Below, in pieces: positions 1 to 7,762 of a stretch of DNA of 64,000 nucleotides; position 1 is the first letter of the stretch; every line of letters starts with the position of its first letter. Below the pieces are notes generated by a model, which was not told where the DNA came from, made no database searches, and worked only from the letters and a program-made list of their open reading frames with translations. The DNA lies in the NCBI GenBank assembly GCA_041875495.1, contig CP112982.1, forward strand, positions 2,604,001 through 2,668,000, given 5' to 3'. This DNA is from Halomonas sp. CH40 (GTDB lineage: Bacteria; Pseudomonadota; Gammaproteobacteria; Pseudomonadales; Halomonadaceae). The position numbers were made by a program, and so were the translations under genes.

Positions 1-12
1 CTACTTACCTCA

Positions 13-40
13 CACTTGGATGATAACACTTGGATGATAA
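13..40. repeat. 14-bp tandem duplication
   Basis: The 14-mer CACTTGGATGATAA occurs twice in a row (13-26 and 27-40) just downstream of the IS30-like remnant. It may mark an old insertion or repair junction; that is inference only. Confidence 0.6.
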
Positions 41-58
41 CTTTATTTTCTTTATCAT

Positions 59-286
59 TTATAAGGGCGGATAAAGACTATGAGTGAGACACTTGTTGAA
101 TGTTTGGTGGCTATCACGATAATCAGCCATTAGATAATTCATCATTTCTATCAGATATTTAAAATCAAGGCGTATCCGAAGCCGCATATTCAGTTCGAAG
201 ACGATAGCACCCAATTCTTCCTGGCTATGCAACTGTTCGTACAAAACATACGCTTTTAACCCTTTTATCGCCTTTGTGTTAGCCAT
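59..286 (-). pseudogene. IS30-family transposase C-terminal remnant (probable)
   Basis: A 75-residue frame whose middle (ELNMRLRIRLDFKYLIEMMN) resembles the extreme C-terminus of IS30-type DDE transposases, where a [N]xRPRKxL[N/G][F/Y]xTPxE block is usual. Here the RPRK is degraded to RLRI. No DDE catalytic core or N-terminal HTH precedes it: upstream on the minus strand the next coding sequence is a sulfotransferase. It is therefore best read as a decayed tail of an insertion sequence at the distal edge of the polysaccharide locus. The identification rests on one short motif; an unrelated small hypothetical protein is the alternative. Confidence 0.4.
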
Positions 287-309
287 CTACAGTATAGTTT
301 CAATAAAAA

Positions 310-925
310 TCACAACGAATAACCGAATACATTAAAGTCAAATTTGTAAATATCATAAATTTTGTCTATAACGTTAGCATCAATATCAATCTCTATATCT
401 AAACTCATACTTTTATTTACATGTTCTAAACACAGCTCATCGGAAGGTATCTTCATTTCTTTACTTAACACTTCAACAAGATGATTAAAACCATCTTCAA
501 ACTTGAACACATCAAAATCCTGATCTAAAAACTCCACTTGTGGTCTAAGATGATTATCTAAATGAAAATTATTTTTTTCAAAAAGTTTTAAATTATTCAA
601 AGCCCACAAGTTAAAAGGAATTATATCCAATTTTTTTAATTCTCATTGTCATCAAGAATTTATACTCGCTTATAAATCTATGGAGAGGGTGTCTTACAAC
701 AGCAAACTTGTAAGAAAAGTTACTCATTGGAAATATTTTATCAACAATATCTAAGTGAAAATGCTGTGGTGAGCATGGGAATTTTTGCTGAGTTACGCCA
801 TGTAGATAAGGTGATCTGAGTGCTATATTTGCATGCTTTTTAAGCATGTTTTCAATCGACATACCACCACACTTTGGTATATAAGAGAAATAAAACAATT
901 CGCCTTCTTTTAAAAAAATTGGCAT
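310..925 (-). pseudogene. Sulfotransferase family 2 gene with a frameshift in an A7 run
   Basis: Two frames together give one Sulfotransfer_2-type protein. The first, starting at ATG 925 behind CTGGAG, has the 5'-phosphosulfate-binding loop (YIPKCGG) and the 3'-phosphate motif (VVRHPLHRFISEYKF). It then stops at 611. The second frame (310-630) carries the expected C-terminal half (HLRPQVEFL, then a final DFNVFGY block). The join is at an A7 tract on the coding strand (631-637); removing one A restores a continuous frame. The gene would transfer sulfate from PAPS to a hydroxyl, probably on the surface polysaccharide. It starts just after the GT61 gene stops, so it belongs to the same unit. The lesion could be a real mutation, phase variation or a sequencing error. 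The longer frame start at 1045 overlaps the upstream gene and is not used. Confidence 0.75.
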
Positions 926-929
926 AAAA

Positions 930-2033
930 TCAATCTCCAGGTAAAAATATATTCTCGAAAAAATCTTCAAACTTGGAAAAGTTAATTTCAAAAGATTTTG
1001 AAAACATTGACACTTTTTTAGAAGAAGCTTCTCCTCTAAATTCATAATAATTATTTTTGCAAATAGAGGCTAGCTGGTAAAAAAAAAGGTTTGGCATTGA
1101 TGAAGGTACAAGATGCAAGATCTTCGCTTTTTCTTCCATAAAAACTGTATTAGTCATTGCAGCACCCGCTATTCCCACAACTACATTTGAAGCTGAAAAT
1201 AACTTTATTTGCTCTGAAAAAACTAATTCGCCAGGATCAACAACCTCAAAACCTTTGCTTACTAAGTATGACTCAACTAGCTTTGCTCCCTCTAAGAACC
1301 GATTATTAGCGCTTCTACGAGTTACAAAAAGCATCTTTTCTGGTTTAGATTTACTAAGATTAGCAGATTTAAGTTCAAAAAATAGTTCTGATATCTCTGG
1401 ACGCATCTTAAACGGATGCTTTGTAATTGGTGTACAATAAATTGCACGTTTAATACTTACAGGTCTATCTATTGCGACTAAATCTGGTTCAAAACCTAAA
1501 ATCATTCTTAATGAGTCACGTACAACCTTGTCTAACTTAGTATTAGTGTGCCCAACTAAGATAGAAACATCACGCAAATTAATCCCAGATTCGACAATAA
1601 ACTTTATTTTGGGCATTATCTCGATCAACCAATGTCCGTAATTTCTATAACCATACTTAGACAATATTAAAACTGGTTTTTCAGAGCTAATACGATCAAA
1701 TGATTGAGGTTTTTGTAAACTTTCTTTATTCTTTAACGGAAAATCATGGACTGACTGAGCTACAACATTTTCATTTATAAAAAAAACACCATTAGGCATA
1801 ACAATACAATCATTAATTTCAAACACAGAGACAGGATCACTACTGACACTGTAAATTTTATGATTTTTTGACACTACATCCCTAATTGATGGATCAATAT
1901 CTTCATAAGAACTAATTTTAGGATTAATAGTATTGTATTCTTTTGAAGCCCACGAACCTATTAATGGAAAATTGTTTGAACTCGAAAAAAGATCAAACTC
2001 TCCTTTCGTAATCTTTTTTTCTCTGCGCGACAT
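930..2033 (-). CDS. GT61-family (DUF563-type) glycosyltransferase
   Basis: 367 residues. The middle has NYGHWLIEIMPKIKF near residue 128, the usual NxxHWxxExxPRI block of GT61 glycosyltransferases. The C-terminal half has VTRRSANNR followed by a region with a GIAGAAMTN segment, also typical (R...R...N, then the conserved G-x-GA loop). It probably adds a sugar such as xylose, GlcNAc or mannose to the polysaccharide; substrate cannot be read from sequence. No signal peptide is present, so it acts in the cytoplasm. It lies between two sulfotransferase genes, which suggests a sulfated glycan. Composition is AT-rich like its neighbours and unlike the genome beyond 5.9 kb. Confidence 0.75.
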   Translation of the reverse strand: MSRREKKITKGEFDLFSSSNNFPLIGSWASKEYNTINPKISSYEDIDPSIRDVVSKNHKIYSVSSDPVSVFEINDCIVMPNGVFFINENVVAQSVHDFPLKNKESLQKPQSFDRISSEKPVLILSKYGYRNYGHWLIEIMPKIKFIVESGINLRDVSILVGHTNTKLDKVVRDSLRMILGFEPDLVAIDRPVSIKRAIYCTPITKHPFKMRPEISELFFELKSANLSKSKPEKMLFVTRRSANNRFLEGAKLVESYLVSKGFEVVDPGELVFSEQIKLFSASNVVVGIAGAAMTNTVFMEEKAKILHLVPSSMPNLFFYQLASICKNNYYEFRGEASSKKVSMFSKSFEINFSKFEDFFENIFLPGD

Positions 2034-2057
2034 ATCATTACCTCAAAAAAATAACAC

Positions 2058-2819
2058 CTAACTTGCTTCAAATCTATCATAGTTGTGTAAGTCAATATAC
2101 TTATCGCATATTGAGTGAATGATTTCAAATTCCTCATTCGAAAAGTATTGTCCATAATCAACATTCTTATATTTTAAATGACTAAAATCAAAATCAAATG
2201 AAGTATCTAAACTTAACTTTTCAACTATTTCACCAAAAACCTCTTTGGGATTAGTCACGAGACTTTCATACTTTATTTCAACTAAACGCTCACCTAGAAA
2301 AGGCTTAAGTGTCTGAACAATAGCAATTGATTCAGCCCAATAATTTGCGGCTCCCACTATTTCATCTACCTTTATTACTTTACCTACCATTAAACTTTTT
2401 ATAACATCATATGGGTGACGAATTATATGTAAAATTTTAGCATTTGGATACTGCTCCGCTATTAGTGGAAGACCATATATATTCTGCGGAGTTTTCTCAA
2501 ACCAATATTTTTTTCCTTTTATTTCTGCAACTTTCTGACAATACTTATCATTAAAATTTTTCCTTGATATTGAAGAGTTATACAACTCATAGAACAATTC
2601 ATTTGAGATACCATCCAGTTCTCTATGATACTTCAATGTTTTATTGTTTGCATAAATAGAATCATACTCGCCACCTCTAAATGGTGCCGCCCATCTAAAC
2701 ACATGCGTTTCCTCCGGGGAATACAAATCATCAATCTGCTTGAATAAGTCCCTTAGCATAGTGGTACCAGACCTAGGTGCGCCTAGTAAAAAAAATGGTT
2801 CAATTTTATTTCTTAACAT
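2058..2819 (-). CDS. Sulfotransferase (Sulfotransfer_3-type)
   Basis: 253 residues. The N-terminus has FFLLGAPRSGTTMLRDLF, the PAPS 5'-phosphosulfate loop, and near residue 130 HIIRHPYDVIKSL, the 3'-phosphate-binding block. Length fits single-domain bacterial sulfotransferases. It should transfer a sulfuryl group from PAPS to a carbohydrate or similar acceptor. Its start overlaps the stop of the upstream large glycosyltransferase by one base (TAATG), so translation is coupled. Two sulfotransferase genes in one glycosyltransferase cluster point to a sulfated capsule or exopolysaccharide; no PAPS-synthesis genes are in the window. Confidence 0.85.
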   Translation of the reverse strand: MLRNKIEPFFLLGAPRSGTTMLRDLFKQIDDLYSPEETHVFRWAAPFRGGEYDSIYANNKTLKYHRELDGISNELFYELYNSSISRKNFNDKYCQKVAEIKGKKYWFEKTPQNIYGLPLIAEQYPNAKILHIIRHPYDVIKSLMVGKVIKVDEIVGAANYWAESIAIVQTLKPFLGERLVEIKYESLVTNPKEVFGEIVEKLSLDTSFDFDFSHLKYKNVDYGQYFSNEEFEIIHSICDKYIDLHNYDRFEAS

Positions 2820-5257
2820 TAGACTATCCTTCCTTTTAAAACTTCAAGTATTTGACTTGGATCATTTTGAAAACCAAGATCTAAAACCATACCTTTTTGA
2901 TAATCTTTAACCCTTTCAGCTGGTGCTCCTAAGTTAAAAACAGCTAAAGGATAGCCAAGCTGCATTACCTCATCTGTCGTATAAGAAAATGTTTCAGGCC
3001 ATATTGAAGGTATAAAGAAAAGTGTTACATTTTCTTCTTTGACCATATTTGGAAGTTTCTCAATATTATACCGGCCCGTTGCTTTTAAAGCAGAGGAGTT
3101 AATTTTTATCGAAGTGTCACCAAATACAACAATTCTCGCATTAATACTATTCTTCTCAATATACTCTGCAAGGTCTTTCAGAACATAGATGCCCTTGGCT
3201 TCATTTATTCCGCCTAACACTCCAATAACTAATTCTTCGTGTAGTTGAAGGTTCTGAGGTTTATAAATTTTATCAAACCGTCCAGCAATATCATGAGGTA
3301 ATAGCTTTATTTTCGACTGCAAACCGTCAAATGCCTTTAGAAGTATATCAGTGCTAGCTTGAGAAAACGTTAAAATTTCATCAGAAGCTTGAAGTAATTG
3401 ATTCCAAACTTTTCTCCACGTGTAAATATCTTGATTTTTAGTAAACTGCTTGAATTCCTTATCGCTGTTTTTTAGGCATTTCTGACAGATAGAAAGGTCT
3501 AAAGGAACGCCACAGTATTCCCCCTCGTCATTAAGTAATGTGAATGAAGGACATATCGGGTAGTAGTCATGTATAGGGACTACGATTTTTTGCTTTCTTT
3601 TATTTGTAAGGATGTCCTCTATGAGCCCTTCTATTCCTCCATAGCCAACTATAGAATTGATAAAAATTTCATCAACATCTATTACATTTAAAACAAATGG
3701 TATTATTCCATCTAGTGATTCTGATTTAATATTACTCAGGTTTTCTGAGAAGTTTAGCTTTATATTGTAAAGCTCTTCATGAAACTCATGTTTAACCACG
3801 ATAGATAAAATATTTTTTTCCTTTAATTTTTCTATCTTGTTTTCCAAATACTGAGCAGCTCCACCACCCAAGCCATGATCGAAAAATAAAACTACTTTTT
3901 TGCCTTGCGATTGAATTTGAAAATCTATAACTTTTCTTATTGGACTCAATTCATTTTTATGTATCGTTTTTGCAACATCACGATCATAATAAGGGTACCT
4001 TTCGTTAATTATTTCTAAATTTTTTTGTATTAATTTTAGTTTTTCTTCAGAAGGGAATGAACCCCCGTGCTTATGATAAACATAAAGATTCGGCACGTGT
4101 ATATTTTTAAAACCTAAATTCACAGCGCGTTGACAAAAATCGTTTTCCTCCCCGTACCCTTTGCCAAATGCCACATCAAACATTCCGATTTTTTCAACTA
4201 AATCTTTATTAACACCCATACAGAAACCAATACCTGTAGGAATTTCAATATAGGCATCTTCAAGTGAAACTTTTTTAAAGAAACTATCTATCTCATCAAC
4301 ATTAAAGCCACTAGGTATTTCATTGTCATTTAGATATTCCGGAAAGCTACAAATTGTTCCAGAATTTGTAAAAGGTGTCGTTGTAGCTATATCATCTATT
4401 TTAAATAATGGATACATCAGTCTTTCTAACCAACCTTTTGGCACTTCAGTATCTGTGTTTAATAAAACAAAATGATTTTCTGCTAAGTCAGATAGTTTAT
4501 TAACAGTGCCCACAAAGCCCATATTTTTTTTATTTTCAATAAGCACTAAGTTTTTATGCTCATCCTTTAAAGATTGAAGATAAGGTAGAACCCTTTTGTC
4601 AGTGCTACAATCATTTGCAACAAAAACCCTAAAAGGAATTGTAGTATTCTTATAAACGCTTTTAAAAAGAGGCTCTAAATATTCGTATCCGTTATATACA
4701 GGTATTAATATATCAATTGGTTTTTCAGGAAAAAAATTATGGCTTTCTTTTGAATTAAACTTTTTTTGCAACACTTTAAAATCTACAAGACCATAGTCTT
4801 CATCTGCAATTTTCAGACCTTGAGCCTTACCCTGGGTAATAAAGTGTTCAATCGGATTGGAATTTAGCAGTGATCCCACTTGTTCAACATAGAATGATGT
4901 ATCAAAAGACTTTGATGGTTTCCGATTTTCTCTCCATCCATACTTAGTATAATGTTCATAAGGGTCAATTTTTGCATTTTTTACATCTTGATATGTTTTT
5001 AAATAAAATTCTGCATCCCATATTCCTTCTTTTTTTGCTAATTCTTTTATTTTATTTTTTGTGTGTTGAGAATCGATAATTTTAGAATTATTCTTACCAA
5101 GATTCTTTTCTGCTAGCTCAAGATTAAACTGAAGAGTCTCTTTTAAGTTAGAGTTTTCTTTTATTGCTTTACTGTACTGCTTTATCGCTTTCTCGAAATC
5201 TTTATCTTTGAATGCCTTATTACCTAGTTCTAGGTAACTATAAGACTTATCAACCAT
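2819..5257 (-). CDS. Multidomain glycosyltransferase (TPR, capsule-type repeat domain, GT2, GT4-like)
   Basis: 812 residues. Residues 1-55 form TPR-like helices (YLELGNKAFKDKDFEKAI). Residues about 77-150 hold two short units of the WDAEFYLxxYxDVxxAxxDPxEHYxxxG type, the same module found at the C-terminus of the 7762-9603 protein. A GT-A (GT2) domain begins near 180 (IDILIPVYNGYEYL, then NDCSTD) and carries NTDTEVPKGW as the DxD-region. The last 350 residues look like a GT4/GT-B domain (FFDHGLGGGAAQY near 455; PSIWPETFSYTTDE near 750). It probably adds two sugars in succession. It is first in the AT-rich group. No obvious promoter was seen in the gap upstream, so it may be read from the operon to its right. 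Confidence 0.8.
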   Translation of the reverse strand: MVDKSYSYLELGNKAFKDKDFEKAIKQYSKAIKENSNLKETLQFNLELAEKNLGKNNSKIIDSQHTKNKIKELAKKEGIWDAEFYLKTYQDVKNAKIDPYEHYTKYGWRENRKPSKSFDTSFYVEQVGSLLNSNPIEHFITQGKAQGLKIADEDYGLVDFKVLQKKFNSKESHNFFPEKPIDILIPVYNGYEYLEPLFKSVYKNTTIPFRVFVANDCSTDKRVLPYLQSLKDEHKNLVLIENKKNMGFVGTVNKLSDLAENHFVLLNTDTEVPKGWLERLMYPLFKIDDIATTTPFTNSGTICSFPEYLNDNEIPSGFNVDEIDSFFKKVSLEDAYIEIPTGIGFCMGVNKDLVEKIGMFDVAFGKGYGEENDFCQRAVNLGFKNIHVPNLYVYHKHGGSFPSEEKLKLIQKNLEIINERYPYYDRDVAKTIHKNELSPIRKVIDFQIQSQGKKVVLFFDHGLGGGAAQYLENKIEKLKEKNILSIVVKHEFHEELYNIKLNFSENLSNIKSESLDGIIPFVLNVIDVDEIFINSIVGYGGIEGLIEDILTNKRKQKIVVPIHDYYPICPSFTLLNDEGEYCGVPLDLSICQKCLKNSDKEFKQFTKNQDIYTWRKVWNQLLQASDEILTFSQASTDILLKAFDGLQSKIKLLPHDIAGRFDKIYKPQNLQLHEELVIGVLGGINEAKGIYVLKDLAEYIEKNSINARIVVFGDTSIKINSSALKATGRYNIEKLPNMVKEENVTLFFIPSIWPETFSYTTDEVMQLGYPLAVFNLGAPAERVKDYQKGMVLDLGFQNDPSQILEVLKGRIV

Positions 5258-5916
5258 TTCCTTACTCCAGTAACTTTATATCTATAGCCATTGCAAACGG
5301 CTAGATTGTAGGTTGAGACTCACCTGAGCGCATGCGATTTATATAACTTAGCCTGTCTATAAGTTTTTAATAACTTGGCAGCAACGCAGTCGGTTTCTAA
5401 CCGTTCAAGCGCACTCTAAAAGCTATTCTTTATCAAAGAGCAGCTTTTAGATTCAACAGCCCGTGATTAACTTTAGAAAACAAATATCTGATTTTCACTT
5501 ATAGAAAACTGAAGCTAAAGCCAAAACAATAGAACTTAAAAATATTGAAAGCAAGTACTTTATACCCCGACTACTGCAAAATTGTTCTGACTAGACCGAT
5601 GGACAGATCTTATCTTAGGTTTTCTCACGGCTAATTTGTAGACTCTTATTTTACATGCTTTTATTTTTAACTTTTTTACCTAAATTAGATCGATACATGT
5701 CTATTAGTAGTAAAAGGTGACTTAAGACATCAAGTCTTGCGCACTTGCAGACCTCTTAACTTATACGCTACTACTAATTAACATGAAGCGACAAACGTGA
5801 GTACATAAGACAGAACTGCAACAAGAACGGTCGCGCTGTGCTGTTTTGATGATCAGTTTATAGACCTTGAATTCCAAAGGATCGCTTAAACAGGTGCTAA
5901 CTGTTTCTAGATGAAA
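5258..5916. other. AT-rich intergenic gap between glycosyltransferase genes and rfbC
   Basis: About 660 bases without a convincing gene on either strand. It contains a perfect 10-bp inverted repeat (ATTAGTAGTA at 5703-5712 and TACTACTAAT at 5769-5778) separated by 56 bases, with no T-run that would make it a terminator. Base composition resembles the AT-rich genes on its left, and GC content rises abruptly at rfbC. It probably marks the junction between the conserved and the variable parts of the locus. Confidence 0.5.
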
Positions 5917-6483
5917 TTAATTAGTCATAACTTCAAACTTCGGACATTCTTTCCAGCTCTGCGCCTGGCCTTCATCATCCTTACCAGAAAGCTGAGGTGG
6001 CTTGCCATCCACCAGCGGCCATTCAATGCCGACTGTGCTGTCGTTCCAAAGCAGTGAGTACTCATCACCAGGGTTATAGTAATCAGTACACTTGTACTGA
6101 AACTCAGCTTCATCACTGGTTACATAGAAGGCATGAGCAAAACCTGGCGGCACCCATAGCATCTGTTTGTTCTCTTCGCTGAGCATGGCGCCTACCCATT
6201 GGCCAAAGGTGGAGCTGCCTTCCCGCAAGTCTACCGCTACATCAAACACTTCGCCTTTGGTGACACGTACCAGTTTGCCTTGCGGCTTTTCCAGTTGGTA
6301 ATGCAAGCCGCGCAGTATGCCCTGCTTGGATTTGCTGTGGTTATCCTGCACGAAGGTGTAGTTACCGCAGTGCTGTTCAAATTCTGACTGGCGGAAGGTT
6401 TCCATAAAGAAGCCACGCTCGTCGCCGAAGACTTGGGGAGTAAGGAGGACAACATCTGGAATAGCGAGTTTTTCGTAGTTCAT
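5917..6483 (-). CDS. rfbC: dTDP-4-dehydrorhamnose 3,5-epimerase RfbC/RmlC
   Basis: 188 residues, the usual length. It begins with IPDVVLLTPQVFGDERGFFMETF and has the cupin-core block QDNHSKSKQGILRGLHYQ with the catalytic His in RGLHYQ. A conserved GxVFDVAVDLR and WVPPGFAHAF follow. It epimerises C3 and C5 of dTDP-4-keto-6-deoxyglucose, the third step of dTDP-L-rhamnose synthesis, in the cytoplasm. RfbA, RfbB and RfbD are encoded upstream in the same direction, so the pathway is complete. The spacer to the preceding gene (6484-6529) is mostly GTGAATG heptamers. The SD is weak, so coupling to upstream translation or low initiation is possible. Confidence 0.97.
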   Translation of the reverse strand: MNYEKLAIPDVVLLTPQVFGDERGFFMETFRQSEFEQHCGNYTFVQDNHSKSKQGILRGLHYQLEKPQGKLVRVTKGEVFDVAVDLREGSSTFGQWVGAMLSEENKQMLWVPPGFAHAFYVTSDEAEFQYKCTDYYNPGDEYSLLWNDSTVGIEWPLVDGKPPQLSGKDDEGQAQSWKECPKFEVMTN

Positions 6484-6492
6484 ATAAGGGCC

Positions 6493-6528
6493 GTGAATGG
6501 TGAATGGTGAATGGTGAATGGTGAATGG
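6493..6528. repeat. Heptanucleotide tandem repeat H1 (GTGAATG x5)
   Basis: Five GTGAATG units fill nearly all of the gap between rfbC and the coiled-coil gene; the coiled-coil stop codon (6530-6532) abuts it. The same unit family recurs inside rfbD (11880-11935) and, as GTGAGTC, between rlmA and the MFS gene (45717-45744). It resembles the heptameric short tandem repeats described in cyanobacteria in period, but no relation is claimed. Confidence 0.9.
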
Positions 6529-6529
6529 C

Positions 6530-7762
6530 TCAATCGTTGCTGAGCAGTCTGTCTTTGAGTAGCAGATCCTTGATCAACTCCAGCTGGGCTTCAGCGCGTT
6601 CAAGCTCAATATTCAGCTTATTCTGGCGTTCGTCGGTGGCTTTTACCTCTTCACGCAGCTGCTGGTTTTCCTGCTGCTGTTCACGATGCTGTTGGCGTAG
6701 CGTTTCCTGCTGCTTATTGAGCTTGTCACGTTCCTGCTTCAGCTGTGCTACTTCTGCCTGTACTTTTTCTTTAGCAGCAGCCTGATCGTCGCGCTGCTTT
6801 TTAAGCTGGTCTATTACTGCCTGCGCTTTATCTTTAGCGGCTGCTTGCTCATCACGTGCTTTTTTGAGCTGGTCTACTTCTGCCTGGGCTTTCTCTTTCG
6901 CTGCTGCTTGTTCATCATGCGCTTTTTTAAGCTGGTCACGTTGCTGCTTTAGCTCGCTGACTTCGGTGTGGGCGGCTTCCAAAGCTTTGCTTTGCTCAGC
7001 ATGCTGTTGGCTTAGCTTTTCATGGTTCTGCTTTAGCTGCTCTATTTCTGTCTGCGCTTTGTCTTGCGCAGCGGCTTGTTTATCGTGGGCTTCTTGTAGC
7101 TGGTCACGCTGTTGCTCTAACCTGTCGGCTTTTTCTTGCTGTGCTTTTAACTGAGTGTAGAGTGGATTGCGTGTGTATTCCAGCAGGATGAAATCTGGGT
7201 CATCGGCCAGAGTATCTTCCAGCTCGAAACCAAGCTCGGCACAGCTTGCTTGCAAAGCTGCCTGGTTTGGCATGCCTTCATAAAGTGCTTCTTCACTGGT
7301 GCGTACCCAGAGCCTTTGAAGGCTGTGTAAATGCCCCTGTGCTTCCAGGCTTTGTAGCAGGGCTAGGGCACTTTCTGGCTGTTCTAGCACTAAATGGGTA
7401 ATTGATGCCTCTTCCAGCTGATGCGCTTTAAGGGCTGCGTCAAGCGGCTGTGTTTCAAGCGCTACCTGCTGCGTCTCTTCTAGGCCGGGGTAAAGCGCTT
7501 TTAACCCCGTAGCCGGGGCAAGGCTGTTTAGCTCAGGGAGGTTATATTGGTAAAGAACCGCCTCCACTCCTTGTGGCGTAATAGGGTGTTCCGCCAAGTA
7601 ACATGCAGATACTGACTTGTTTAATGCTTTTACACTAGCTGCATCTTGACCCAGTGAGGCAACTAGCACTGCTTGATCCGCTTGGGCTTGCTGAATCAAT
7701 GCCCGGCTTTCATCACGCAATGCGCCGATATGAACCCATAGAAGTGTTTTCGCAGATGCCAT
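6530..7762 (-). CDS. Coiled-coil protein of the polysaccharide operon
   Basis: 410 residues, family not recognised. Residues 1-190 are a mixed alpha/beta region (starts ASAKTLLWVHIGALRDES). Residues about 195-400 are one long coiled coil rich in Q, K, E and A. Within it is a near-perfect 21-residue (three-heptad) repeat of the type LKKxxDEQAAAKxKAQAxVDQ, present at least three times, so the gene itself carries 63-bp repeats. No signal peptide or membrane segment is seen, so it should be cytoplasmic. It starts inside the stop of the next coiled-coil gene (TAATG) behind GAGGAG. Its place between rfbA and rfbC suggests a scaffold or chain-length role in capsule assembly; this is inference. Confidence 0.7.
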   Translation of the reverse strand: MASAKTLLWVHIGALRDESRALIQQAQADQAVLVASLGQDAASVKALNKSVSACYLAEHPITPQGVEAVLYQYNLPELNSLAPATGLKALYPGLEETQQVALETQPLDAALKAHQLEEASITHLVLEQPESALALLQSLEAQGHLHSLQRLWVRTSEEALYEGMPNQAALQASCAELGFELEDTLADDPDFILLEYTRNPLYTQLKAQQEKADRLEQQRDQLQEAHDKQAAAQDKAQTEIEQLKQNHEKLSQQHAEQSKALEAAHTEVSELKQQRDQLKKAHDEQAAAKEKAQAEVDQLKKARDEQAAAKDKAQAVIDQLKKQRDDQAAAKEKVQAEVAQLKQERDKLNKQQETLRQQHREQQQENQQLREEVKATDERQNKLNIELERAEAQLELIKDLLLKDRLLSND

